DNA of 64,000 nucleotides, from the NCBI GenBank assembly GCA_022821985.1, contig JAJECP010000035.1, positions 1-64,000 on the forward strand, written 5' to 3'. This document shows, one piece after another, positions 16,985 through 26,416 of this stretch. The notes beneath the pieces are model-generated. The model was not told the origin of the DNA. It made no database searches and worked only from the letters and a program-made list of their open reading frames with translations. A program made the translations under genes and the position numbers. Source of the DNA: Acidimicrobiia bacterium (GTDB lineage Bacteria > Actinomycetota > Acidimicrobiia > Acidimicrobiales > Poriferisodalaceae). Each line of letters opens with the position of its first letter. Positions within the stretch are counted from its first letter, which is position 1.

Positions 16985-18253
16985 GTGACCATCGTCGATG
17001 TCCTGATCGTCGGTGCGGGCCCGGCGGGCGCATCCGCAGCCGTGTGGGCACGGCGCGCAGGACTCGGGGTCATGCTCGTCGACCGAGCGGCGCCAGGACG
17101 TGACAAGTGCTGCGGCGACGGCCTCACAGCGCTCGCGCTGCGCGAGCTCGAGTCGCTCGGCCTGCAGCCGGAGCGGATGAATTCGTGGATGCCGGTGGCA
17201 GCTGCGTGCGTGCGCACGCCGCGCGGGCGCGTCATGAGGCTGCCCCTCCCCGAAGGGCGCGGGCAGTTTGCGAGCGTGTGCCGGCGCGCCGAGCTGGATG
17301 CGGAGCTCGTCGACCTCGCGGCCGCAGCGCAGGCCGACGTGCGTCTCGGCATCGCATTCGACAGCTTCGAGGACCCCGGCGTGCGAGCGAGCTCGGCGTC
17401 CGTCCGGCTCAGCGACGGCAGCGTCGTGCAGGCCCGATTCGTGGTGGCTGCCGATGGCGTCTATTCCGCCGTGCGCAAAGCGCTCGGCATAGGCCCACAT
17501 CGCTACCGCGGCGATTGGCATGCGTTTCGCGGCTACCTGCGCGCGAGCGGACCTGCTGCCCGCGACATGTGGGTCTGGTTCGAGCCCGACCTGCTGCCGG
17601 GCTACGCCTGGTCGTTCCCCTTGGGGGACGGGCGAGTCAATGTCGGCTTCGGAGTGCCACGAGACCGCCGCGGCCACGACTCCGCTGGCGACGCTGGCAA
17701 GCTCGACGGCAGCGAGATCGCTTCGGTCTGGGCGAGCCTCACCGAGCGTCGTCACATCGCGAGCGTGCTCGGCCCTCACCAACCCGACGGCCCGACGCGG
17801 GCGTGGCCGATACCGGCGCGGCTGGGAGAGCTGGAGCTGGCCCGAGGCCGCACGCTGCTGTGCGGCGACGCCGCTGCGGCCGCAGACCCGCTCACCGGCG
17901 AGGGAATCGGCCAGGCACTGCAGATGGGGCGGATGGCAGCGGCGGCGATCGCGCGCGGCGGCCCCCCGCACAGCGTGACGGCTCGCTACGTGCGCGAGGC
18001 GCGAGGCGAGTTCACGCTCGACCACCGGCTGGCGCGCGGCCTCAGCCGCGTCTTGGCGCACAATCGTCTGGCCGAACTCTCGCTGCGAGCGGTCGACTGG
18101 TCCGGTTGGACACGCCGGCAATTCGCCCGTTGGATGTTCGAGGACTACCCGCGAGCCGCCGTTGCGACACCTCGTCGCTGGCACCGAGGCATGACGACAG
18201 CACAGGGCGCATACGACCCGGTTGCGGTCGGTGCCATAAGTTCGCCAAGCTAA
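16985..18253 (+). CDS. Geranylgeranyl reductase-family FAD oxidoreductase
   Basis: The 422-residue flavoprotein starts VTIVDVLIVGAGPAGASAAV (FAD dinucleotide-binding motif), has the family cysteine segment DKCCGDGLT, VVAADGVYSAVRKALG, and the second FAD motif LLCGDAAAAADPLTGEGIG. Members saturate isoprenoid chains of menaquinone, chlorophyll or archaeal lipids; menaquinone side-chain reduction is plausible in an actinobacterium but is inferred. GTG 16985 lies five bases after the VanW stop and five bases before the next gene's start region begins the same pattern downstream. Confidence 0.85.
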   Translation: MTIVDVLIVGAGPAGASAAVWARRAGLGVMLVDRAAPGRDKCCGDGLTALALRELESLGLQPERMNSWMPVAAACVRTPRGRVMRLPLPEGRGQFASVCRRAELDAELVDLAAAAQADVRLGIAFDSFEDPGVRASSASVRLSDGSVVQARFVVAADGVYSAVRKALGIGPHRYRGDWHAFRGYLRASGPAARDMWVWFEPDLLPGYAWSFPLGDGRVNVGFGVPRDRRGHDSAGDAGKLDGSEIASVWASLTERRHIASVLGPHQPDGPTRAWPIPARLGELELARGRTLLCGDAAAAADPLTGEGIGQALQMGRMAAAAIARGGPPHSVTARYVREARGEFTLDHRLARGLSRVLAHNRLAELSLRAVDWSGWTRRQFARWMFEDYPRAAVATPRRWHRGMTTAQGAYDPVAVGAISSPS

Positions 18254-18257
18254 GCGG

Positions 18258-19217
18258 GTGACGGACGCCGCTGCATTCGACAGAAGGCTCGAGCCGGGCA
18301 TCGATGACCGGCATTGCAGGTTCACTCGCGAGCAGTGGGCGAAGCTGCGAGATGCCACGCCGCTGTCGTTGACGGAAGCCGAACTCGAGGCGCTGGCGGG
18401 TCTCGTGGAGCCTGTGACGCTCGACATGGTGCGCGACATCTACCTGCCCCTGTCGCGCCTGTTGAACCTGCGTGTGGCGACCAAACGCCAACTGCGCGCC
18501 GCCACCGAGGGCTTCTTCGGCAGGGTGCTGCCGCCGCGCCCGTACCTGATCGGCATCGGCGGAAGCGTCTCGGCCGGCAAGAGCACCACGGCACGCATCC
18601 TGCGAGCTGTCTTGGCTTCGTGGCCGGATCACCCGGAAGTGGATCTGGTCACGACGGACGGTTTCCTGCTGCCGAATGCCGAGCTCACCGCGCGCGGCAT
18701 CCTCGGGCGCAAGGGCTTTCCCGAGTCCTACCGCCGCGGCGAGCTGCGCGACTTCCTCCAGCGGATCTCAAGCGGCGAACCCGATGTCGCTGCGCCCGTC
18801 TACTCGCACAGCCTGTACGACGTGACCGACGAGGTGCAGCTCATCAACCAGCCCGACATCCTCATCGTCGAGGGTCTGAATGTGCTGCAGACCGGACCAC
18901 CGTCAAGCACGCCCTTCGTGTCGGACTTCTTCGACTTCACGATCTATGTCGACGCCGAAGCTGAAGATCTTGAGGAGTGGTACGTCGAGCGCTTCCAGCA
19001 ACTGCGCAAGACGGTGTTCCGCGAGCAGACCGCCTATTTCGCTCAGTTTGCCGATCTGCCGCCTTCTGCCGCCGACGCGGTCGCGCGCACGATCTGGCGC
19101 TCGATCAACCTCGTCAACCTGCAGGAGAACATCCTGCCGACACGGGCTCGAGCCGACTTGGTGCTCGCGAAAGGGCACGATCACGTCGTTGACCACGTCG
19201 AGCTCCGGTACCACTGA
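18258..19217 (+). CDS. coaA: Type I pantothenate kinase
   Basis: This 319-residue kinase phosphorylates pantothenate, the first committed step of coenzyme A synthesis. The P-loop is GIGGSVSAGKSTTA (Lys108), followed by VTTDGFLLPNAEL and KGFPESYRRGEL, all typical of CoaA. YSHSLYDV and the substrate region near FDFTIYVDA also fit. GTG 18258 lies four bases after the upstream stop. The many CoA-dependent genes in this window make the location unsurprising. Confidence 0.95.
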   Translation: MTDAAAFDRRLEPGIDDRHCRFTREQWAKLRDATPLSLTEAELEALAGLVEPVTLDMVRDIYLPLSRLLNLRVATKRQLRAATEGFFGRVLPPRPYLIGIGGSVSAGKSTTARILRAVLASWPDHPEVDLVTTDGFLLPNAELTARGILGRKGFPESYRRGELRDFLQRISSGEPDVAAPVYSHSLYDVTDEVQLINQPDILIVEGLNVLQTGPPSSTPFVSDFFDFTIYVDAEAEDLEEWYVERFQQLRKTVFREQTAYFAQFADLPPSAADAVARTIWRSINLVNLQENILPTRARADLVLAKGHDHVVDHVELRYH

Positions 19218-19238
19218 GCCGCAACGGATGCTCGACTC

Positions 19239-19724
19239 GTGACGAATTCCTCGCCGGACCCTGGGCTGGCTGCAGGCCGGATGCCGGGCTGCACCTTCTG
19301 TTCGATCGTGGCAGGTGACATCCCGGCACTGCGCATCTACGAAGACGATCACGCCGTGGCGTTCATGGATCGCCTGCCCATGACCGTCGGTCACTGTCTG
19401 GTCATTCCCCGCAGGCACGTGACCGACATCTGGGAACTCACCGATGACGATGCGGCTCACGTGATGCAGGCGGCGCGCCGGGTGGCGAGCCTGGTGCGCG
19501 AGCGGTTGAAGCCGGCAGGCGTGAACTTGCTCAACAACAACGGCGCCGCTGCCGACCAGACGCAGTTTCACTTCCACATCCACGTGATCCCGCGCTACGG
19601 GCGGGACCGGCTGCTGCACCCCTGGGAACGGATCTTCGCGCCCGCAGGCGAGATCGAATCGGCGTACCGGTTGCTCAGCGCGCCCAGCTCGCAGGCCCCG
19701 GCGGCTGCCACCCCGAACAACTAG
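19239..19724 (+). CDS. HIT-family nucleotide hydrolase/transferase
   Basis: This 161-residue protein has [13 protein letters not shown] at the start of the fold and the catalytic histidine triad [14 protein letters not shown] proteins hydrolyse or transfer nucleoside phosphates (for example adenosine phosphoramidates). GTG 19239 opens the frame, but the family usually begins just before the CxxC segment, so ATG 19281 is a credible alternative. It sits 21 bases after coaA. Confidence 0.9.
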   Translation: MTNSSPDPGLAAGRMPGCTFCSIVAGDIPALRIYEDDHAVAFMDRLPMTVGHCLVIPRRHVTDIWELTDDDAAHVMQAARRVASLVRERLKPAGVNLLNNNGAAADQTQFHFHIHVIPRYGRDRLLHPWERIFAPAGEIESAYRLLSAPSSQAPAAATPNN

Positions 19725-19727
19725 CTT
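19722..19727 (+). promoter_or_regulatory. TAGCTT -10 box overlapping the HIT gene stop
   Basis: TAGCTT includes the TAG stop of the HIT gene and lies eight bases before ATG 19736. There is no ribosome site, so the next gene may be read from a leaderless transcript. Confidence 0.4.
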
Positions 19728-19735
19728 CGGGCGCC

Positions 19736-20533
19736 ATGAACGACCGCTACGCCCCCTTCTCCGCGCTCCAGATCATCGGTCCCGACGACGACGGCGTGCT
19801 CGAGATCGTGATCGATACGCCAGGTCGGCTGAATTCGGTGGATGCCCCCAAGCACCTGGCGCTGGCCGATGTCTGGCGGGCAGTAGACGACGATCCTGGC
19901 ACCCGGGTGGCCGTCATCCGGGGCGCCAACGGCACCTTCTCCGTCGGCGGCGACCTGGACATGATCCAGGAGATCATGGACGACTTCGAGACACGCCAAC
20001 GGGCACTGCGCGAGGCGCGAGACATCGTCTACAACATGATCAACTGCTCCAAGATCATCGTGTCGGCCATCGAGGGTGTTGCCGTCGGGGCCGGTCTGGC
20101 GGCGGCGCTGATGGCCGACATCTCCATCGCCGGGCGCAGCGCTCGGATCGTGGACGGGCACACCAAGCTCGGCGTGGCCGCCGGCGATCACGCAGCGATC
20201 GTGTGGCCGATCCTGTGCGGCATGGCCAAGTCGAAGTACTACCTGTTGACCTGCGACACGATCACGGGAGAAGAGGCCGACGACATGGGCCTCGTCAGCA
20301 AGGTGGTCGACGACGATGCCGTGCTCGATGAGGCATTCGCCGTCGCCCGCAGGCTGGCGGCGGGGAGCCAGAGCGCCATCCGCTGGACCAAGTACAGCCT
20401 CAACAACTGGATGCGGATGGCGGGGCCCATCTTCGACACCTCGGCAGCGCTCGAGATGCTGGGCTTCACCGGCGCGGACGTGCGGGAAGGTCACGCTGCC
20501 ATCGTCGAGAAGCGCCGCCCGAATTTCGCCTGA
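19736..20533 (+). CDS. Enoyl-CoA hydratase/isomerase family protein
   Basis: The 265-residue crotonase-fold protein has the oxyanion-hole segments [12 protein letters not shown] and [19 protein letters not shown]. The usual second catalytic Glu region reads [20 protein letters not shown], so the exact reaction (hydratase, isomerase or other) is open. It is followed 29 bases later by a CaiB/BaiF CoA-transferase, which suggests one pathway for activating and degrading an acid. Confidence 0.87.
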   Translation: MNDRYAPFSALQIIGPDDDGVLEIVIDTPGRLNSVDAPKHLALADVWRAVDDDPGTRVAVIRGANGTFSVGGDLDMIQEIMDDFETRQRALREARDIVYNMINCSKIIVSAIEGVAVGAGLAAALMADISIAGRSARIVDGHTKLGVAAGDHAAIVWPILCGMAKSKYYLLTCDTITGEEADDMGLVSKVVDDDAVLDEAFAVARRLAAGSQSAIRWTKYSLNNWMRMAGPIFDTSAALEMLGFTGADVREGHAAIVEKRRPNFA

Positions 20534-20562
20534 TCCGGGCAGAGAATCGAAGAGACGAAGAC

Positions 20563-21837
20563 ATGACGAAGCTGGATCCCCCTGACGAAGACCATCTCAC
20601 CGCGCATGAGCGGGCTGCGCCGATGGCTGCCCAGAACTCAGGCCCGCTCCAAGGTGTTCGCATCATCGACTGCACCCACGCGCTGGCAGGTCCATGGTCG
20701 ACGATGATGCTTGCCGACTTGGGCGCCGACGTGATCAAGGTGGAGCCGCCGCGGGGTGAGCTGGCCCGCAAGATGCCGCCGTTCACCCGCGAGGACACCG
20801 AACGGAATTTCGGTGCCGGGTTCGCCAACTACAACCGCAACAAGCGAGGCATAGCCCTCGATCTCACCGATGACGACCAGCGGGAACAGTTCCTGCAGCT
20901 CGTCGACACCGCGGACGCACTCGTCGAGAACATGCGCGCGGGCGTGATGGATGCGCTCGGAGTGGGCTGGGAAGTGCTCCACGAGCGCAACCCCCGGCTC
21001 GTGTACGGGGCCATCCGGGGCTTCGGCGACCCGCGCTCAGGCGAGAGCCCCTATGTCGACTGGCCTGCGTACGACGTCGTGGCCCAGGCAATGTCGGGCA
21101 TGGTCTCGGCCACCGGCAGCGGTCCCGACGACCGGCACGTGGTGGGCCCCTACATCGGCGATACCTACCCCGGCACGATCGGCGCCATGGGGGTGCTGGC
21201 TGCGCTGTTCCACGCACAGCGGACCGGCGAGGGGCAGTTCGTGGACGTCTCGATGGTGGATGCCGTGATGGCGCTCAGCGAGGTCGGCGTCACCCGTTAC
21301 AGCGTGATGGGCCAGCCCGATACGCCCCCCAGCGGCAACAAGAACCAGTACATCGTGCCGTTCGACATCTTCGACACCGTCGACGGGGCCATCGCCATCG
21401 GCGCTCCCACCGACAACCACTGGCGCGAGCTGGCGGTTGCGATGGGTCGACCCGAGTGGGCCTGGGCAGAAGAGACCCGCACCCTGCGGGCGCGGTACCA
21501 CCATCGCGACGAGATCATCGCGGCGTTGACCGAGTGGGCCGCGACGCTCACCAACGCGGAGGTCATCGCTGCCATCGGGGGCAAGGTGCCCTGCGGGCCG
21601 GTCAACCACCCCGGCGACCTGTTCAGCGATCCCCATGTCGCGGCCCGCGACATGCTGGTGGCGGTCGAGCAGCCCGTGGGTCGGCCGATCGTCCAGATCG
21701 CGCCGCCGATCCGCATGAGCGCCACGCCGCCGGGCATCCACCGCCGCGCTCCCAAGCTGGGCGAGCACAACAACGAAGTGCTCGGCGAGCTCGGCGAGCA
21801 CCATGACGAAGTGCGCGGCGGGCTCGGCGACGACTGA
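20563..21837 (+). CDS. CaiB/BaiF family (class III) CoA-transferase
   Basis: The 424-residue class III CoA-transferase has LAGPWSTMMLADLGADVIKVE near the N-terminus, the catalytic-Asp region DALVENMRAGVMDALG, and YVDWPAYDVVAQAMSGM. It moves CoA between a donor thioester and an acid. The C-terminus holds a short imperfect repeat (LGEHNNEVLGELGEHHDEV). ATG 20563 has a weak GAAGAGA upstream; ATG 20623 is possible. The substrate cannot be read from sequence. Confidence 0.88.
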   Translation: MTKLDPPDEDHLTAHERAAPMAAQNSGPLQGVRIIDCTHALAGPWSTMMLADLGADVIKVEPPRGELARKMPPFTREDTERNFGAGFANYNRNKRGIALDLTDDDQREQFLQLVDTADALVENMRAGVMDALGVGWEVLHERNPRLVYGAIRGFGDPRSGESPYVDWPAYDVVAQAMSGMVSATGSGPDDRHVVGPYIGDTYPGTIGAMGVLAALFHAQRTGEGQFVDVSMVDAVMALSEVGVTRYSVMGQPDTPPSGNKNQYIVPFDIFDTVDGAIAIGAPTDNHWRELAVAMGRPEWAWAEETRTLRARYHHRDEIIAALTEWAATLTNAEVIAAIGGKVPCGPVNHPGDLFSDPHVAARDMLVAVEQPVGRPIVQIAPPIRMSATPPGIHRRAPKLGEHNNEVLGELGEHHDEVRGGLGDD

Positions 21838-21888
21838 CCGCGCCCGCTGGCAAGGCGGCACGATCACAGAGCACCCCTGACCCACGGG

Positions 21889-21894
21889 TAGCGT
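21889..21894 (+). promoter_or_regulatory. TAGCGT -10 box of a probable leaderless promoter
   Basis: TAGCGT ends seven bases before ATG 21902. This favours ATG 21902 over GTG 21893, which lies inside the box. Confidence 0.5.
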
Positions 21895-21901
21895 GACGAC
21901 G

Positions 21902-22903
21902 ATGGGCAGGCGCAAGCGTCGAGTGCCAGCAGCGCGCACGAGGCCTACTGGCTTCGAGCCAGTGATTGCTGGCTTGGTCTCGCCCCGCCGGGCGGTGCCC
22001 GCGCACATCGAATTGCCGCCCTACGCGCTCAGCGGTAAGTCTTCGCCGGCGCCGAGCGGCGTGGAGCCCTCCGACAGCTCCACGATCGACGCCATGCGGT
22101 CGGCAGGTTCGGCGGCACGGCGCGTGCTGAGGGCCGTGGCAGCAGAGATCGCACCAGGCGTCACCAGTGATCATCTCGACGAGGTCTGCCACGAGGCGTG
22201 CATCGCCGAAGGCGGCTACCCGAGCCCGCTCAACTACAACGGCTTCCCGAAGTCGCTGTGCACTTCGGCCAACGAGATCATCTGCCACGGCATCCCCGAT
22301 GACCGGCGGCTGCGCGACGGCGACATCGTGAACTGCGATGTGACGATTTTCGTCGGCGGCGTGCACGGCGACCACTCCGAGACGTTCTTGGTGGGCGACG
22401 TCGACGAGGCCTCGCGGCGGCTCGTCGAGGTCACCCGCGAATCCATGTACCACGGCATCGCTGCGGTACGGCCAGGGGCCCAGGTGTGCGACATCGGGCG
22501 CGCCATCCAAGCTCGGGCAGAGTCCGAGGGGTACGGCGTCGTGCGCGAGTTCGTCGGTCACGGCATCGGGCAGATCTTCCACCGGCTGCCCAACATCCCG
22601 CACTACTTCGACCCCTCTGCGCGAACCGAGCTGGTCGAAGGCATGACCTTCACCGTGGAGCCGATGATCACGGCGGGCACACCACGCGCCCAGCTCTGGC
22701 CTGACGGCTGGACTGCCATGACGGCCGATCGCAGCCGCACCGCGCAGTTCGAACACACCGTGCTGGTCACCGCTGACGGCGCCGAATTGCTGACCGTGAC
22801 CGACGACGAACCACAACCGTTTCTCTCCGCCAGCGCCGCGAGCCGGCTCGATCTCGACGCCTGGCCCCGGCAGCTCCCCACAGCGGCCGTTCGAACCGGC
22901 TGA
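21902..22903 (+). CDS. map: Type I methionine aminopeptidase
   Basis: The 333-residue enzyme removes N-terminal methionine from nascent proteins. Metal ligands are visible in DIVNCDVTIFVGGVHGDHSET (two Asp), GHGIGQIFH (His), FTVEPMI (Glu) and TAQFEHTVLV (Glu). The N-terminal extension with SPRRAVPAHIELPPYA matches the actinobacterial long form. ATG 21902 is preferred because of the -10 box seven bases upstream; GTG 21893 would add three residues. The C-terminus runs about 30 residues past the catalytic core. Confidence 0.93.
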   Translation: MGRRKRRVPAARTRPTGFEPVIAGLVSPRRAVPAHIELPPYALSGKSSPAPSGVEPSDSSTIDAMRSAGSAARRVLRAVAAEIAPGVTSDHLDEVCHEACIAEGGYPSPLNYNGFPKSLCTSANEIICHGIPDDRRLRDGDIVNCDVTIFVGGVHGDHSETFLVGDVDEASRRLVEVTRESMYHGIAAVRPGAQVCDIGRAIQARAESEGYGVVREFVGHGIGQIFHRLPNIPHYFDPSARTELVEGMTFTVEPMITAGTPRAQLWPDGWTAMTADRSRTAQFEHTVLVTADGAELLTVTDDEPQPFLSASAASRLDLDAWPRQLPTAAVRTG

Positions 22904-22906
22904 GCC

Positions 22907-23266
22907 ATGCGTCGACCACGTGGGGCAGATGCCGCATGCGCTGGCCAGCTCGCTGCCGCACTGGTGGCCGTGGCTGCGATAGGCGGCGCCTGCGCCTCCG
23001 AGCCGGAGGCAGAGCCGATCCCGACGACCCTTCCCGTGCTCACGACGCTGCGCCCGCAGCTCACCACCACAACCATCGCCGCGCCGCCCCCGCAGCGCCG
23101 CATCTACGTGGTGCAGCCGGGAGACACCCTCAGCAAGATCGCCAACGGATTCGGCGTCTCCGTCCAGGCGCTCATGGAAGAGAACGGCAAGGAAGACACG
23201 CTGCTCCGCATCGGGGAGCAGCTCGTCATCCCGCCGACCGTGGTCGGCGCCAACAGCTCACAGTGA
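22907..23266 (+). CDS. LysM-domain lipoprotein 1
   Basis: The 119-residue product has a hydrophobic signal ending in a lipobox-like AIGGAC, a Thr/Pro linker, and one LysM domain (YVVQPGDTLSKIANGFGVSV through IGEQLVIP). LysM binds peptidoglycan or chitin-like sugars, so this is probably a small cell-envelope lipoprotein. It is followed directly (GTGA overlap) by a second LysM lipoprotein, a likely duplication. Confidence 0.85.
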   Translation: MRRPRGADAACAGQLAAALVAVAAIGGACASEPEAEPIPTTLPVLTTLRPQLTTTTIAAPPPQRRIYVVQPGDTLSKIANGFGVSVQALMEENGKEDTLLRIGEQLVIPPTVVGANSSQ

Positions 23267-23709
23267 CGAAGGCCAGTGACTGCTCCTGCTCACGGCGCCG
23301 GCGAGCAATGAGCGTGGCAATCGCTGTCGCTGCTTCGGGCATGGCAATCGGGTGCACCCTGCTGCCGGGCGAATCTCGCACCCAGACCTCCGCCACGACG
23401 GTTCCTGCGCCCACGGTGGCACCGGCCACCACGACCGAACCCCCGGTGCTGACGCCGTACACGGTGGTGCGCGGCGACACGCTGATCCAGATCGCCGACC
23501 GGTACGGCATTCACCTGAACGACCTGGTGCGGGTCAACAACATCGCCGACCCCACCAAGATCTTCGTCGGCCAGATTCTTCTGATCCCGCCGCCGCCCGA
23601 CCCCGATGCCGGGCCCGCGCTCACCATCGCTCCCGCCACCGATCCCGTCCTCCCGCCGCTGCTGCCCACCACCACCGCGCCGCCGATCACGCTTGCGGGG
23701 TCCGGATGA
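23263..23709 (+). CDS. LysM-domain lipoprotein 2
   Basis: This 148-residue paralogue of the preceding gene has a signal ending in SGMAIGC (lipobox), a Thr/Pro linker, a LysM domain (YTVVRGDTLIQIADRYGIHL through VGQILLIP), and a Pro/Thr tail. GTG 23263 overlaps the upstream stop; ATG 23308, just before the hydrophobic segment, is the alternative start. Its stop overlaps the start of the PAP2 gene (ATGA). Confidence 0.85.
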   Translation: MTKASDCSCSRRRRAMSVAIAVAASGMAIGCTLLPGESRTQTSATTVPAPTVAPATTTEPPVLTPYTVVRGDTLIQIADRYGIHLNDLVRVNNIADPTKIFVGQILLIPPPPDPDAGPALTIAPATDPVLPPLLPTTTAPPITLAGSG

Positions 23710-24293
23710 TGTCTGCATCGCCGCCGGGCGACCCAGAGCCAGCCGAGCCGCACGATCCGCTGTCGGCGGGGGCGCAGCAGATCGCTCGCTTTGATCGTGC
23801 CGTCGACAGGTGGTGGGAGGCGCTCCGCGGCCGCAAGCTGATAGATCGGGTGATGTACGGGGCCTCAGACGTGGGCGAGTTCAGCCAGATCTGGCACGTG
23901 CTGGGTGCTATTCGAGCCCTGGGCCCACGCCGGGAAGCCTCCGACGCATTGCGCTTCAGCGCACTCATGGCGCTCGAGTCGCTGGTCGTAAATCAGGGTG
24001 TCAAGCGGTTGTTCGCACGGCGCAGGCCCGGCACGGCCGCAGAGAACCCGACCCAGCACCGGCTCCGCCAGCCGATCACGTCCAGCTTCCCCTCCGGCCA
24101 CGCCTCGGCAGCTTTCTGTGCCGCGGTGGTGCTGTCACGCGGGTCGCGGCTGGGGCCGCTCTACCGCCTGGCGGCAGCCATCGTGGCCGTCTCACGCATC
24201 CACGTGCGCTTGCATCACGCGAGCGACGTCATTGCAGGAGCCGCCGTCGGCGAGGCAATCGGGCGTCTGGCGTCGCGGCTGATGCGGCGCTGA
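23706..24293 (+). CDS. PAP2-family phosphatase
   Basis: The 195-residue membrane phosphatase has the three PAP2 motifs: KRLFARRRPG, SFPSGHAS, and SRIHVRLHHASDVIAG. These enzymes remove phosphate from lipids such as undecaprenyl or phosphatidyl diphosphates. It is translationally coupled to the LysM lipoproteins, in keeping with a cell-envelope role. ATG 23706 is used; ATG 23709 is equally possible. Confidence 0.88.
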   Translation: MMSASPPGDPEPAEPHDPLSAGAQQIARFDRAVDRWWEALRGRKLIDRVMYGASDVGEFSQIWHVLGAIRALGPRREASDALRFSALMALESLVVNQGVKRLFARRRPGTAAENPTQHRLRQPITSSFPSGHASAAFCAAVVLSRGSRLGPLYRLAAAIVAVSRIHVRLHHASDVIAGAAVGEAIGRLASRLMRR

Positions 24294-24302
24294 GCCGGCG
24301 CT

Positions 24303-24527
24303 TCAGGCTCGTGCGACGTCCTGATCGGCCTTGGTGACCGTGGGCAGCTCGTCGGCTTCGTCGCCTCGGCGGAGCAGCGTGCGCACGTCGAGCAGTACAT
24401 CGGTGACCTCGACCGACGAGACAAGTTCGCGGCTGAAGAAGTCGCCCAGCGCACTGTCGATGACCTCGAGTGCATCGGAAATGATCCGGGGCTCAGCTGT
24501 CCGAGTCGGTTCCGTTGTCTCGGTCAT
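24303..24527 (-). CDS. Small acidic protein of unknown function
   Basis: The 74-residue product (MTETTEPTRTAEPRIISDAL onward) is acidic and predicted helical, with EVIDSALGDFFSRELVSS and TDVLLDVRTLLRRGDE. No family is recognised. GGGGAGGGAACAGAG directly before ATG 24527 is a strong ribosome site, which supports a real gene. It converges with the PAP2 gene (nine bases between stops). Cytoplasmic location is likely since no signal or membrane segment is seen. Confidence 0.55.
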   Translation of the reverse strand: MTETTEPTRTAEPRIISDALEVIDSALGDFFSRELVSSVEVTDVLLDVRTLLRRGDEADELPTVTKADQDVARA

Positions 24528-24676
24528 CTCTGTTCCCTCCCCGCTCCCGACGCCTGTGCAGACGGCGTTGCTGGCTGTGAACCTCACCCTATCTCGCACC
24601 CGGCGCCAGACACCGTCAGTTCACTGACACGTCACATAACAGGCTGCGCCACAAGATGAACCCTGCGGTCGGCAGG

Positions 24677-24682
24677 TACGGT
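24677..24682 (+). promoter_or_regulatory. TACGGT -10 box of a probable leaderless promoter
   Basis: TACGGT lies eight bases before ATG 24691, with no ribosome site between. Confidence 0.45.
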
Positions 24683-24690
24683 GCGCCGCC

Positions 24691-25686
24691 ATGAGCGCGA
24701 ATGGACGACTTCCCTATGGCGTGACCTTCGGCAGCCTGGGGGTGCTGGGACCAGCCGCTGTCACCGACGTCGCCTGTGCGGCCGAGGCGCAGGGCTACTC
24801 GTCGATCTGGACGGTCGAGGCGACGGGGACCGACGCGTTCTCGCTCCTGGGTGCCGTCGCCCATGCTGCGCCCGGCCTCGACCTGGCCACCGGCATCATT
24901 CCCATCCAGCTGCGTGCCCCCACGCTGGTGGCCATGACGGCCGCCACCCTGCAGTCGATCAGCGACGACCGGGACGTGCTGGTGGGACTCGGCGTATCGG
25001 CACCCGGCATCCTCCGCCAGCACGGCGAACCGCCGCCAGAGCGCCCCATTGCGATGATGCGCGAGTACGTGGCGCTGCTGCGCGAGTGCCTGAGCGGCGA
25101 ATCGGTGACCTTCGAGGGCGACTTCTGGCAGGTGCGCCGGTTCCGTCTCGCGATGCGGCTGGGCGAGCGCCGACCGAAGATCGTGCTCGCAGCACTCAAC
25201 CCGCAGATGCTGCGGTTGGCGGGCGAGGTGGCCGACGGCGTCCTGCTCAACTACCTGCCCGCCTCGCACGTCCCGAGCGTGGTGGCCGAGGTCCGCAAGG
25301 GCGGCGACGCGCAGATCATCTGCTATGTCCATGCCGCCGCCGGCGAGCTGGAACGCTCGGCCCGCTCGGCGCAGCGCGACTTGCTCAACTACACCATGGC
25401 CGACGGCTACGCCAACGCCTTCCGGGCCGCGGGCTTCGGCGACGAGGTGGACGAAGCCCGCGCCCGCCAGTCCGAGCGGGATCGGGACGGCGCGCTCGCT
25501 GCCATCTCCAATGAGATGATCCAGGCGATCGACTTCATCGGCACGCCCGCCGAGATCGGCGAGTTCACACGGGCGTACGTGGACGCGGGCGTGGAGTACC
25601 CGGTGCTGATGCCGTTGCCCTGGGGTGACGACCGGCGCGCCGTGACCGACGAGACGATGGCGGCGTTCGCCGACGCCTTCGCCTGA
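24691..25686 (+). CDS. LLM-class F420-type oxidoreductase
   Basis: The 331-residue luciferase-like monooxygenase-fold protein starts YGVTFGSLGVLGPAAVTDVA and contains ATGIIPIQLRAPTLVAMTAAT and LGVSAPGILRQHGEPP, matching F420-dependent enzymes of this superfamily in Actinobacteria. The substrate is unknown. It is close in form to the minus-strand gene at 61853-62839 (shared plan AEAQGYSSIWTVEATGTDAF / ADLGYTEFWSSEADGTDGF). Confidence 0.85.
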   Translation: MSANGRLPYGVTFGSLGVLGPAAVTDVACAAEAQGYSSIWTVEATGTDAFSLLGAVAHAAPGLDLATGIIPIQLRAPTLVAMTAATLQSISDDRDVLVGLGVSAPGILRQHGEPPPERPIAMMREYVALLRECLSGESVTFEGDFWQVRRFRLAMRLGERRPKIVLAALNPQMLRLAGEVADGVLLNYLPASHVPSVVAEVRKGGDAQIICYVHAAAGELERSARSAQRDLLNYTMADGYANAFRAAGFGDEVDEARARQSERDRDGALAAISNEMIQAIDFIGTPAEIGEFTRAYVDAGVEYPVLMPLPWGDDRRAVTDETMAAFADAFA

Positions 25687-25712
25687 TTCGGCGGCACGCC
25701 GAGGGGCGCAGC

Positions 25713-26366
25713 TCAGTCGGCGGTGGCGACGCCCACCGGGCAGGTCTGGCCGGTGCTGCCCAGACCGCAGTAGCCCCACGGGATCTTGTGCAGGTACTGC
25801 TGGTGGTAGTCCTCGGCGTAGTAGAAGGGCCCGGCCAGGCAGATCTCGGTGGTGATGCGGCCGAGGCCGGCGCCGTCGAGCACGCCTTGGAACATGTCGC
25901 GGGAGGCCTCCGCGGCTGCCAGGTCGGCTTCGTCGAATACGTAGATGCCCGACCGGTACTGCGTGCCGATGTCATTGCCCTGCCGCATGCCCTGGGTGGG
26001 GTCGTGCCCTTCCCAGAAGGCCTTCAGCATGGCGTCGAAGCTCGTGACCGCTGGATCGAAAACCACGAGGGCCACTTCATTGTGCCCGGTCAGCCCCGAG
26101 CACACCTCTTCGTAGCTGGGGTTCGGCGTGTGGCCGCCCGCGTAGCCCACCGCCGTCGTGTGCACGCCGGGCAGCTGCCAGAAGATGCGCTCCACTCCCC
26201 AGAAACAGCCCATGCCGACCACGACGTGCTTGAAGCCCTCGGGGAACGGCGGCGTCATCGACGTTCCGAGCACGACATGCGCCGGAGCGACCGGCATCGT
26301 CTGGCTGCGACCGGGCAGCGCGGCGTCGGCGTCCGGAATCTCCAGCTTCCTCGACCACAACGCCAC
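25713..26366 (-). CDS. msrA: Peptide methionine sulfoxide reductase A
   Basis: The 217-residue enzyme repairs methionine-S-sulfoxide. The catalytic motif is GMGCFWG (Cys54), followed by [27 protein letters not shown] and [12 protein letters not shown]. The C-terminal [13 protein letters not shown] supplies the resolving cysteines. GTG 26366 is preceded by AGGAGGAAA, an ideal ribosome site. It is divergent from a hydratase gene at 26417. Confidence 0.95.
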   Translation of the reverse strand: MALWSRKLEIPDADAALPGRSQTMPVAPAHVVLGTSMTPPFPEGFKHVVVGMGCFWGVERIFWQLPGVHTTAVGYAGGHTPNPSYEEVCSGLTGHNEVALVVFDPAVTSFDAMLKAFWEGHDPTQGMRQGNDIGTQYRSGIYVFDEADLAAAEASRDMFQGVLDGAGLGRITTEICLAGPFYYAEDYHQQYLHKIPWGYCGLGSTGQTCPVGVATAD

Positions 26367-26403
26367 GGTGTTTCCTCCTGCTGTGCCATAGACGCTAGCG
26401 ACG

Positions 26404-26409
26404 TAATGT
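26404..26409 (+). promoter_or_regulatory. TAATGT -10 box of a probable leaderless promoter
   Basis: TAATGT lies seven bases before ATG 26417. No ribosome site is present, so a leaderless transcript for the hydratase pair is likely. Confidence 0.5.
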
Positions 26410-26416
26410 CAGTGCA

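Noticed and set aside
21902-22010. Possible tRNA-like fold at the start of the methionine aminopeptidase gene
   Set aside because: Local hairpins exist (ctggcttcgagccag), but no cloverleaf or T-loop consensus could be built.
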